Origin: an uncultured Oscillospiraceae bacterium
GTDB taxonomy: Bacteria > Bacillota > Clostridia > Oscillospirales > Acutalibacteraceae
NCBI GenBank assembly: GCA_910588935.1
Contig: CAJUSM010000063.1
Coordinates: 4,682-17,766, forward strand
DNA: 13,085 nt
Direction of reading: 5' to 3'
Made by a program: the position numbers and the translations under genes. The notes beneath the pieces were generated by a model. It ran no database searches, was not told the DNA's origin, and worked only from the letters and a program-made list of their open reading frames with translations. This document shows positions 8,003 to 13,085 of the stretch, piece after piece. Within the stretch, counting starts at the first letter, position 1, and every line of letters starts with the position of its first letter.

Positions 8003-8025
8003 CTTTGGGACGTTTTGCCTCGAAG
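8003..8025. repeat. imperfect hairpin, partner of the repeat at 6146-6168
   Basis: CTTTGGGAC and GCCTCGAAG surround GTTTT. As plus-strand RNA the stem keeps two G-U pairs and one A-C mismatch; the minus strand pairs worse. The loop is the reverse complement of the 6146-6168 loop, so the copies can be read as inverted. The bases before it also match the other copy directly. Confidence 0.45.
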
Positions 8026-8046
8026 TCACTACGCGAGAATTAAGAC

Positions 8047-8126
8047 TTTGCGGGGAGAATGGCTGGGGGCTGCCTTGATAACCAAAATTGGGCGGCCCCC
8101 AGTGGACTCCAGCCATATCCCGCAAA
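8047..8126. repeat. large imperfect inverted repeat / structured element
   Basis: Three stacked stems are visible. TTTGCGGG (8047-8054) pairs with CCCGCAAA (8119-8126). After a small internal loop, ATGGCTGG (8059-8066) pairs with CCAGCCAT (8109-8116). Then GGGCTGCC (8067-8074) pairs with GGCGGCCC (8091-8098), leaving a 10-base bulge and a 16-base loop. An alternative 12-base-pair stem joins 8063-8074 and 8091-8102. The G-U pair in the inner stem fits plus-strand RNA. It could be a structured RNA, the folded end of a mobile element or a MITE-like remnant; no known family is recognised. Confidence 0.55.
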
Positions 8127-8155
8127 AAAGCCGCCCTATTTTCAAGGACGGCTTT
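8124..8155 (-). terminator. rho-independent terminator-like hairpin
   Basis: On the minus strand AAAGCCGTCC and GGGCGGCTTT form a 10-base-pair stem with one G-U and a 9-base loop. The stem runs into six Ts (plus-strand As at 8124-8129). No minus-strand gene lies directly upstream, because thioredoxin is on the plus strand. It may stop antisense or read-through transcription, or belong to the adjacent structured element. The T-run overlaps that element's outer arm. Confidence 0.5.
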
Positions 8156-8254
8156 CTGCGTAATGGGATAGTTTCAATTTGTTTTCTTTTGTTTTCATCA
8201 TAAACCTTGCGTTTTCGTGTTTCGAATCAGAGTGAATCATAGGCTTTGTAATAT

Positions 8255-8278
8255 GGCCTGGGCAGAGCCCTTTAGGCC
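8255..8278. other. small GC-rich hairpin upstream of the thioredoxin operator
   Basis: GGCCT and AGGCC (5 base pairs) enclose GGGC-AGA-GCCC, with a three-base TTT bulge. It ends eight bases before the TGTGA dyad. There is no T-run, so it is not a clear terminator. The rest of 8156-8254 is AT-rich and shows no gene. Confidence 0.3.
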
Positions 8279-8285
8279 GGGGATT

Positions 8286-8300
8286 TGTGATCGGGTCACA
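8286..8300 (+). promoter_or_regulatory. Crp/Fnr-type operator upstream of thioredoxin
   Basis: TGTGATCGGGTCACA is a perfect five-base dyad with a 5-base centre. The half sites match the TGTGA/TCACA type known for Crp-family proteins; classical E. coli sites have a 6-base centre. The centre (8293) lies about 41 bases before the start predicted from the -10 at 8322-8327, the usual place for activation from a site overlapping -35. A Crp/Fnr-family gene lies 0.5 kb downstream. The assignment to that protein is inferred. Confidence 0.6.
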
Positions 8301-8321
8301 GAACCAAACAGAAAAGCAGGG

Positions 8322-8327
8322 TATACT
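8322..8327 (+). promoter_or_regulatory. -10 element of the thioredoxin promoter
   Basis: TATACT matches five of six -10 consensus positions. The bases 17 upstream (CAGAAC) are a poor -35, which fits a promoter that needs an activator at the dyad 8286-8300. Predicted transcription begins near 8334, about 31 bases before the thioredoxin ATG. Confidence 0.5.
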
Positions 8328-8364
8328 AGGAGCATCCCAAACAAAAGAGAGGAAGGGTTCAGCC

Positions 8365-8673
8365 ATGTCAGTTCTCAGTATTCATAAAAACAATTTCCAA
8401 TCTGTAGCAGCCAGCAATAAGCCGGTCCTTCTGGATTTTTATGCCGACTGGTGCGGGCCCTGCCGGATGGTATCTCCCCTGGTGGATGAGATTGCCGCGG
8501 AAAACCCACAGTATCTAGTGGGGAAAATCAATGTAGAGCAGGAGCTGGAGCTTGCCCAGGCATTTGGGGTGGCAAGCATTCCCACCCTGGTTGTAATGAA
8601 AGAGGGCAAGGTGGTCTCTCAGTATGCGGGGGCAAGGCCCAAGTCCCAGATCCTGGCCATGCTAGAGGAATAA
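8365..8673 (+). CDS. trxA: thioredoxin
   Basis: A 102-residue single-domain thioredoxin: a cytosolic dithiol reductant kept reduced by thioredoxin reductase, serving ribonucleotide reductase, peroxidases and protein disulfides. The active site is WCGPC at residues 29-33 inside FYADWCGPCRMV. The cis-proline loop is SIPT (Pro73), followed by the GKVV strand and the AGARPKSQI helix start. Its length is normal for the family. The ATG at 8365 is chosen because AGGAAGG lies eight bases upstream; the longer open frame from 8287 would begin inside the operator. It stands alone on the plus strand, with a Crp/Fnr-type dyad and -10 upstream and a hairpin with a T-run downstream. No thioredoxin reductase is seen in the window. 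Confidence 0.96.
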   Translation: MSVLSIHKNNFQSVAASNKPVLLDFYADWCGPCRMVSPLVDEIAAENPQYLVGKINVEQELELAQAFGVASIPTLVVMKEGKVVSQYAGARPKSQILAMLEE

Positions 8674-8729
8674 GCTGCTGGGGAGGAAAGCCGGCGCTTG
8701 GCCCCCAAAAAGGCCGTTTCAGCGTTTAG

Positions 8730-8840
8730 AGCTTGCCTGAAAAACCGAAAATGCTGTTTTATGGCCCAGAAGCGACCATCTTCCACGTCGGAAATCCTCG
8801 TAATACAGCAAGTATTACTTGCGGGTTTTTCCTTGAAGCT
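8730..8840. repeat. small element with imperfect terminal inverted repeats
   Basis: AGCTT-N5-AAAAACC at 8730-8746 is mirrored by GGTTTTT-N5-AAGCT at 8824-8840, enclosing about 77 bases. The interior holds the overlapping hairpins near 8800-8822. It sits between two convergent genes and is not coding by appearance. It may be a dispersed intergenic repeat or MITE-like unit; the copy number cannot be seen from one window. Confidence 0.35.
8808..8830 (+). terminator. candidate terminator after thioredoxin
   Basis: GCAAGT and ACTTGC (loop ATT) form a short 6-base-pair hairpin followed by GGGTTTTT. A competing stem, GTAATAC (8800-8806) with GTATTAC (8812-8818), uses part of the same bases. The spacer of about 135 bases from the thioredoxin stop and the short stem make this a moderate call. 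Nothing better was found between 8674 and 8890. Confidence 0.35.
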
Positions 8841-8890
8841 GACCACTTCTACTCAAAAAGTCCGTCATTTCCCCTATTTTCAAACAAGCC

Positions 8891-9568
8891 CTAGCCAAGC
8901 CCCAGCTTCTGCAAACGCTTTTTGTCCAGGAGCTCAATATCTTTCCGGGAAACCTGCACAATCCCTTCGTTTGCAAAGTATTTCAGCATTCTGGACACCA
9001 CCTCCCGGGCAGAGCCCATATAGCGGGCAATCTGCTCGTGGGTAAGGGAAATGGTATTCGAATGTGTCCTGGCGGATTCGTCCAGCAGGAAGATAGCAAG
9101 CCGCCTGTCCATGCTCATAAAGAGAATCTGCTGCATAACCCACATAACATCGGAAAAACGGCTTACAGCTGTTTCTAGGGCAAATATTTTAATCTGCGGG
9201 TTTCGGGCGGAGACTTCCGCAAAGGCAGGGCCGCCAATGACATAGCATTCGCTGGTTTCCTCTGCGTCTACAAATACCTCAAAGGTGATGGCCTGCAGGA
9301 CACAGGAGGCAGATAACATGCACATATCCCCTGGGTGAAGGCGGTACAGGGTAATATCTTTGCCCTCCTCAGACATCATATATAAACGCAGGCTGCCGGC
9401 GCGGAGAAAAATTACCCCGGAGCACTCGTTGCCGCTGTGGATATTTGTGCCTTTTGGATAGGTCAGCGCAACAGAAGCCCGGCAGATCAATGCCCGGTCC
9501 ACCTCTGGTATTTCCTTCCAAAACGGGAAAATTTCCCCATAAGCTTGGTCAAACAGGCTTTGGCCCAT
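8891..9568 (-). CDS. Crp/Fnr-family transcriptional regulator
   Basis: A 225-residue regulator of usual family length. Residues about 15-125 form the cyclic-nucleotide-type beta barrel (SGVIFLRAGSLRLY, HPGDMCMLSA), then a dimer helix at about 126-160. The Crp-type helix-turn-helix is at about 175-197: SLTHEQIARYMG, then AREVVSRML as recognition helix. REVVSR keeps the glutamate and arginine used by Crp/Fnr proteins for DNA contact; the serine is Fnr-like. Five cysteines stand at 29, 49, 83, 89 and 108, all in the sensor half, with no Fnr-style N-terminal iron-sulfur cluster. Thiol or metal sensing is therefore possible but inferred. The start at 9568 is supported by AAAGGAG eight bases upstream. 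It diverges from the CoA-disulfide reductase gene by 38 bases and converges on thioredoxin, so it probably controls one or both. Confidence 0.92.
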   Translation of the reverse strand: MGQSLFDQAYGEIFPFWKEIPEVDRALICRASVALTYPKGTNIHSGNECSGVIFLRAGSLRLYMMSEEGKDITLYRLHPGDMCMLSASCVLQAITFEVFVDAEETSECYVIGGPAFAEVSARNPQIKIFALETAVSRFSDVMWVMQQILFMSMDRRLAIFLLDESARTHSNTISLTHEQIARYMGSAREVVSRMLKYFANEGIVQVSRKDIELLDKKRLQKLGLG

Positions 9569-9606
9569 TGCAAAAACTCCTTTCAGAAAAGAGGTATTCT
9601 ACCGTT

Positions 9607-11277
9607 ATGAAAACAGTAATTATCGGCGGCGTTGCCGGCGGCGCCTCTGCGGCAGCAAGGCTGCGCAGGCTGGATGAATCGGCGGAAATCATTATTTTGG
9701 AGCGGGGGGAATATGTCTCCTTTGCCAACTGTGGCCTGCCCTATTATATTGGCGGCGCAATCACAGAGAAACAGAAGCTTACACTGCAAACCCCAGAGAG
9801 CTTTTGGGCCAGGTTCCGTATCCATGTCCGGGTGAACAGCGAAGGCGTACAGATTGATCCCACGGCCAAAACGGTTACAGTGAAAAATGTAAAAACAGGA
9901 GAAACCGATACAGAAAGCTATGACTACCTGATTCTTTCACCAGGCGCGGAGCCGGTTCGGCCCAATATACCAGGAGCGGACGGCGATATGGTATTCACCC
10001 TGCGCAACATTCCGGACATGTTAAAAATAAAGGAATACATGGAAACAGCCAGGCCCGCGTCTGCTGTTGTAATTGGCGGCGGCTATATTGGCGTGGAAAT
10101 GGCGGAAAACCTCAGGGAAGCCGGGCTCCAGGTGGCAATTGTAGAGCTTGCCGACCACTTAATTGCGCCCCTGGACTATGATATGGCGGCCGACGTGCAT
10201 CGTTATATCAAATCCAAAGGCATTGGGTTATACCTGAATAATGGCGTAAAGGCCATAGAAGGCCACAGGGTTGTTCTGGAAAACGGCGAGATTCCAACCG
10301 ATATGGTCATCCTTTCTGTAGGCGTTCGCCCGGAAACCGGGTTGGCCCAGCAATGCGGAATAAAGACCAACCCCAGGGGCAGCATTGTGGTGGACGCCCA
10401 AATGAGAACCAATTTGCCTGGTATTTATGCTGTGGGAGATGCGGTGGAGGTGGAGGACTTTATCACCAAAACCCCTGCATTTATCCCCCTTGCCGGGCCT
10501 GCCAACAAGCAGGGGCGAATTGCGGCGGATCATATAGGGGGGCTGCCCTGTGAATACACCGGCACCCAAGGCTCTGCCGTGCTAAAGCTTTTTGATATGA
10601 CGGTTGCCACCACCGGGCTAAACGAAAAAAGCGCAAAGGCCAAGGGCATTGCGTATGACAAAACCTATATTTATTCAGGTTCTCACGCAGCTTATTACCC
10701 TGGCGGAACAAACATGTCTATCAAAGCTCTGTGGGATAAAGAGACCCATAAAATCCTAGGGGCTCAAATTGTCGGTTTTGACGGCGTTGACAAGCGCATG
10801 GATGTTATCGCGGCGGCTATCCGCTTTGGCGCTAAGATTACGGACCTTGCGCAGCTGGAACTTTGCTACGCGCCGCCCTTTGGCAGCGCAAAGGATCCGG
10901 TTAATATGCTGGGCTTTGTGGCCGAAAACATTATTACAGGGAAAATAAAGCAATTTTTCTGGCACGATGTGGAAAGCCTGCCCCGGGATGGAAGCGTAAC
11001 ACTTTTGGATGTAAGGACAGCGGCAGAGGTTAGCCAGGGAAAAATAGACGGCTTTACCAATATCCCCTTGGATTCCCTAAGGGAACGTATACAGGAAATC
11101 CCAAAAGACAGGCCTGTGTATGTCCACTGCCATAGCGGGCTGCGCAGCTACATTGCCTGCCGCATTCTTTTGGGAAAGGGTTATGAGTGCTTTAATCTGG
11201 CAGGAGGCTGGCGGCTTTATGAGTCGGTGCTCCACGAAAGGACGGTTCCGGAATATAGCTGTATAGAGTGTAAGTGA
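9607..11277 (+). CDS. CoA-disulfide / polysulfide reductase with C-terminal rhodanese domain
   Basis: A 556-residue FAD-dependent pyridine nucleotide-disulfide oxidoreductase of the CoADR-rhodanese type, which reduces CoA disulfide, per- or polysulfides with NAD(P)H. Residues 3-12 carry the FAD-binding VIIGGVAGGA. The active cysteine is Cys42 in SFANCGLPYYIGG. The NAD(P)H fold begins at VVIGGGYIGVEMAE (154-167), and the second FAD motif is GIYAVGDAV (272-280). The dimerisation domain has CYAPPFGSAKDP (420-431), whose tyrosine is typical of CoADRs. A rhodanese domain spans about 455-545 with active Cys508 in HCHSGLR. The tail ends SCIECK, an extra CxxC. The ATG at 9607 is chosen because the family begins MKTVIIGG and AGAGGT lies 11 bases upstream. 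The gene diverges from the Crp/Fnr gene, and a strong terminator follows. It may be annotated as NADH oxidase, but the active-site context favours CoADR-RHD. Confidence 0.93.
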   Translation: MKTVIIGGVAGGASAAARLRRLDESAEIIILERGEYVSFANCGLPYYIGGAITEKQKLTLQTPESFWARFRIHVRVNSEGVQIDPTAKTVTVKNVKTGETDTESYDYLILSPGAEPVRPNIPGADGDMVFTLRNIPDMLKIKEYMETARPASAVVIGGGYIGVEMAENLREAGLQVAIVELADHLIAPLDYDMAADVHRYIKSKGIGLYLNNGVKAIEGHRVVLENGEIPTDMVILSVGVRPETGLAQQCGIKTNPRGSIVVDAQMRTNLPGIYAVGDAVEVEDFITKTPAFIPLAGPANKQGRIAADHIGGLPCEYTGTQGSAVLKLFDMTVATTGLNEKSAKAKGIAYDKTYIYSGSHAAYYPGGTNMSIKALWDKETHKILGAQIVGFDGVDKRMDVIAAAIRFGAKITDLAQLELCYAPPFGSAKDPVNMLGFVAENIITGKIKQFFWHDVESLPRDGSVTLLDVRTAAEVSQGKIDGFTNIPLDSLRERIQEIPKDRPVYVHCHSGLRSYIACRILLGKGYECFNLAGGWRLYESVLHERTVPEYSCIECK

Positions 11278-11282
11278 GCGAA

Positions 11283-11320
11283 AGCCGTGCCTAGGCCAAA
11301 CCCCAGGTACGGCTCTTTTT
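11283..11320 (+). terminator. rho-independent terminator of the CoADR-rhodanese gene
   Basis: AGCCGTGCCTAGG and CCCAGGTACGGCT pair over 13 positions with one G-U and one mismatch around a short loop, followed by CTTTTT. It begins five bases after the stop codon. This is the clearest terminator in the window and separates the gene from yaaA. Confidence 0.85.
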
Positions 11321-11421
11321 GCTGCTAGAGCAGGCTTTTCTTTCCGAGCAAATTGTGCTATAGTATGCAAAGCGGATTTTTTCAGTTAGCCGGCGCTGCC
11401 GGTGTAAAAGAATCATTTCAT

Positions 11422-11450
11422 TTGTAAAAATTGGGTTGACGATACATAAT
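11422..11450 (+). promoter_or_regulatory. predicted yaaA promoter
   Basis: TTGTAA (11422-11427) and CATAAT (11445-11450) lie 17 bases apart, with four and five of six consensus matches. Transcription would begin near 11457, about 46 bases before the yaaA ATG. No Per- or Fur-type operator was recognised nearby. Confidence 0.45.
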
Positions 11451-11502
11451 GCCTATATGAGACTGCAGATTTACGATAGGGAAATGCTTGAAAGGATATG
11501 CT

Positions 11503-12249
11503 ATGCGGATCATCATCTCTCCAGCCAAAAAAATGAATGTGGATACAGACAGTTTTCCGATTGGAGGCTTGCCCCTTTTTCTGCCCCAGGCGGAGCATGT
11601 GCTGGCAGCGCTTCAGGCCATGAGTCCCCAAGAGCTTCAGGCGCTTTGGAAATGCAACGACAATATTGCAAAGCAAAATGTAGAGCGGCTGCAGGCTATG
11701 GATTTGCGGCACAATTTAACCCCCGCCATCCTTTCCTACCAGGGGCTCCAGTACCGCTACATGGCTCCCGGCGTAATGGAAGCCCGGCAGCTGGATTACC
11801 TCCAGGGCCACCTTCGGATAGTGTCCGGCTTTTATGGGCTTTTGCGCCCCTTTGACGGCGTAACTCCTTACCGCCTGGAAATGCAGGCAAAGCTTTCGGT
11901 GGATGAGGAAAAGGACCTCTATTCCTTTTGGGGTCAGCGCCTGGCAAAGCGGTTAATGGAGGAAAGCGGCTTTGTGCTGGATTTGGCCTCTCAGGAATAC
12001 AGCCGGGGAGTGGCGCCTTACCTCCCCAAAACCCAGATTCTCACCTGTGTTTTTGGCCAGTGGAGCAACGGCAAGGTAAGGGAAAAAGGAGCTCTGTGTA
12101 AAATGGCGCGAGGGCAGATGGCGCGCTGGATGGCGGAAAATGAGATTGAAAACCCAAAAGATATCCGCGCCTTTTCCCAACTGAATTATCGCTTCTGCCC
12201 AGAATTATCCAGCAAAAACCAATATGTGTTTCTGCAGCCAGATAGCTGA
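11503..12249 (+). CDS. yaaA: peroxide stress protein YaaA (UPF0246 / DUF328)
   Basis: A 248-residue member of the YaaA family. In E. coli YaaA protects against hydrogen peroxide by limiting free intracellular iron, and structural work shows a DNA-binding-like fold. Family landmarks are present in order: MRIIISPAKKM at 1-11, SGFYGLLRPFDGVTPYRLEM at 108-127, DLASQEYSRGV at 160-170 and the basic KMARGQMARWM at 200-210. The ATG at 11503 is preferred: AAAGGA lies six bases upstream and the family starts at MRI. A TTG at 11488 would add five residues and would put the ribosome binding site inside the gene. It stands alone after the CoADR terminator with its own promoter. The hydroxyacid dehydrogenase gene converges on it with a 12-base gap and no visible terminator between. 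Confidence 0.95.
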   Translation: MRIIISPAKKMNVDTDSFPIGGLPLFLPQAEHVLAALQAMSPQELQALWKCNDNIAKQNVERLQAMDLRHNLTPAILSYQGLQYRYMAPGVMEARQLDYLQGHLRIVSGFYGLLRPFDGVTPYRLEMQAKLSVDEEKDLYSFWGQRLAKRLMEESGFVLDLASQEYSRGVAPYLPKTQILTCVFGQWSNGKVREKGALCKMARGQMARWMAENEIENPKDIRAFSQLNYRFCPELSSKNQYVFLQPDS

Positions 12250-12261
12250 AACGCCCATCTT

Positions 12262-13085
12262 TTAGCACACCTGGTTGGTCACTGTGCCCTGCAGCCAGTG
12301 TTTCAGGTTATCAAACACAATGACAGCCCGCCTTTCCAGGGCCTCGTCTGTGGCAAATGCCACATGGGGGGTTAAAAGGGTGTTAGGGGCTGTAGCCAGC
12401 GGATAGTCTTGGGGAATGGGGGGTTCCATCTCGAATACATCAATGCCAGCGCCGGCAATGCGGCCCTCCTGCAGCAGGCTGGCCAAGGCTCCATTATCCA
12501 CAATCGGCCCCCGAGCGGTGTTGATGAGCATGGCGGTGGGCCTCATGCGCTCCAGCAGCTCCCGGTTGATTAGACCTGTTGTTGCAGCGTTTTGGGGTAC
12601 ATGGAGAGTGACAATGTCGCTTTGCTCCATAAGCTTTGGCAGAGAGACAAACCTTACCCCTAAGGCCTCCAGGTCTGGCTTGACAGTACGGCTATAGGCC
12701 AAAACGCGCATGCCAAAGGCCAGGGCAATACGGATTACCGCTGTACCTATTTTTCCCGTACCCACCACGCCTAGGGTTTTGTGAAAGAGCTCTGTGCCGA
12801 TCAGCCCCTCCTTTGTGCCGCCGCTGCGGGCTGCCGCATTGCAGGGCACAAGCCGCCGGCACAGGCTCAGCATAAGCCCAAAGGCCAGCTCCGCCACGGC
12901 AATGTCCGAGTAGCCAGAGGCATTGGATACCGCAATGCCTCGCTCTTTGCAGGCGGCCAGGTCCACATGATCTACACCTGTAAAGGCAATATCTATATAG
13001 CGCAGGTTCTTCCCCGCGGCAACAGCCTCTTTGGGAAAAGGCATATTGGCCAGCATTACGGCATCCGCGTCCTCTACCCGGCGGC
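12262..13085 (-). CDS. D-2-hydroxyacid dehydrogenase, 5' end beyond the window
   Basis: A member of the NAD(P)-dependent D-isomer 2-hydroxyacid dehydrogenases, interconverting 2-oxo and 2-hydroxy acids (hydroxypyruvate/glycerate or 2-ketoisocaproate type). The frame stays open to the window edge (RRVEDADAV before the internal Met at 13056). That run matches the usual conserved ADAV segment, so the true start lies outside and about 40 residues are missing. Counting from Met 13056, the nucleotide motif is GVVGTGKIG at 96-104. The catalytic trio is Arg182 in NTARGP, Glu211 in FEMEPP and His231 in TPHVAF. The residues after beta strand 2 are YSRT rather than an aspartate, which hints at NADP preference (inferred). 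The exact substrate cannot be told from sequence. The gene converges on yaaA. Confidence 0.93.
   Translation of the reverse strand, partial: RRVEDADAVMLANMPFPKEAVAAGKNLRYIDIAFTGVDHVDLAACKERGIAVSNASGYSDIAVAELAFGLMLSLCRRLVPCNAAARSGGTKEGLIGTELFHKTLGVVGTGKIGTAVIRIALAFGMRVLAYSRTVKPDLEALGVRFVSLPKLMEQSDIVTLHVPQNAATTGLINRELLERMRPTAMLINTARGPIVDNGALASLLQEGRIAGAGIDVFEMEPPIPQDYPLATAPNTLLTPHVAFATDEALERRAVIVFDNLKHWLQGTVTNQVC

Noticed and set aside
8287..8364. N-terminal extension of thioredoxin
   Set aside because: The extra residues would be encoded by the operator and -10 region. The ATG at 8365 has a well-placed AGGAAGG and gives the normal family length.
8619..8846. Minus-strand frame of 75 codons between thioredoxin and the regulator
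   Set aside because: It overlaps the thioredoxin 3' end and consists of the candidate intergenic repeat. It has no start signal.
9445..9606. N-terminal extension of the CoADR gene
   Set aside because: It runs antisense through the Crp/Fnr gene start, and the family begins at MKTVIIGG.
1..13085. CRISPR array, tRNA, rRNA, transposase or prophage genes
   Set aside because: I looked for regular repeat-spacer patterns, cloverleaf-like segments with CCA ends, and DDE or integrase motifs in the translated frames. None was seen.

Overview
The window reads as part of a chromosome from a gut-type, moderately GC-rich anaerobic clostridium (Oscillospirales-like). This is an inference. It rests on strong AGGAGG-type ribosome binding sites, dockerin and cohesin-like modules on secreted proteins, an M60 mucin-type metallopeptidase, and a clostridial Crp/Fnr regulator beside a CoA-disulfide reductase. 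No 16S, tRNA, transposase, integrase or CRISPR array is visible, so the genus cannot be fixed.

Left part (1-5814, minus strand): a two-gene secretion unit. A consensus-like promoter (5786-5814) reads into a 1658-residue secreted multidomain M60 metallopeptidase with a near-N-terminal dockerin. Thirty-six bases further on lies a second signal-peptide gene, cut by the left edge, whose first domain looks like a cohesin. The pair suggests a cell-surface or secreted glycoprotein-degrading assembly held together by dockerin-cohesin contacts.

Middle part (about 5815-8285): a lower-GC island with one gene of unknown function (6226-7695, minus) whose protein holds two diverged copies of a domain of about 105 residues. 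It has its own promoter and strong ribosome binding site. It is bracketed by a 15-base repeat that forms hairpins (6146-6168 and 8003-8025). Upstream of it lies a large imperfect inverted repeat (8047-8126) joined to a terminator-like hairpin. The segment looks acquired, but no mobility gene is visible.

Right part (8286-12249): a thiol and redox group. Thioredoxin (plus) is preceded by a perfect TGTGA-N5-TCACA dyad centred about 41 bases before the predicted transcription start. Next come a cysteine-rich Crp/Fnr regulator (minus) and, divergent from it by 38 bases, a CoA-disulfide reductase fused to a rhodanese domain (plus). After a clear terminator comes the peroxide-stress protein YaaA (plus). 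The regulator is the obvious candidate to bind the thioredoxin dyad. At the right edge a D-2-hydroxyacid dehydrogenase (minus, 5' end outside the window) converges on yaaA.
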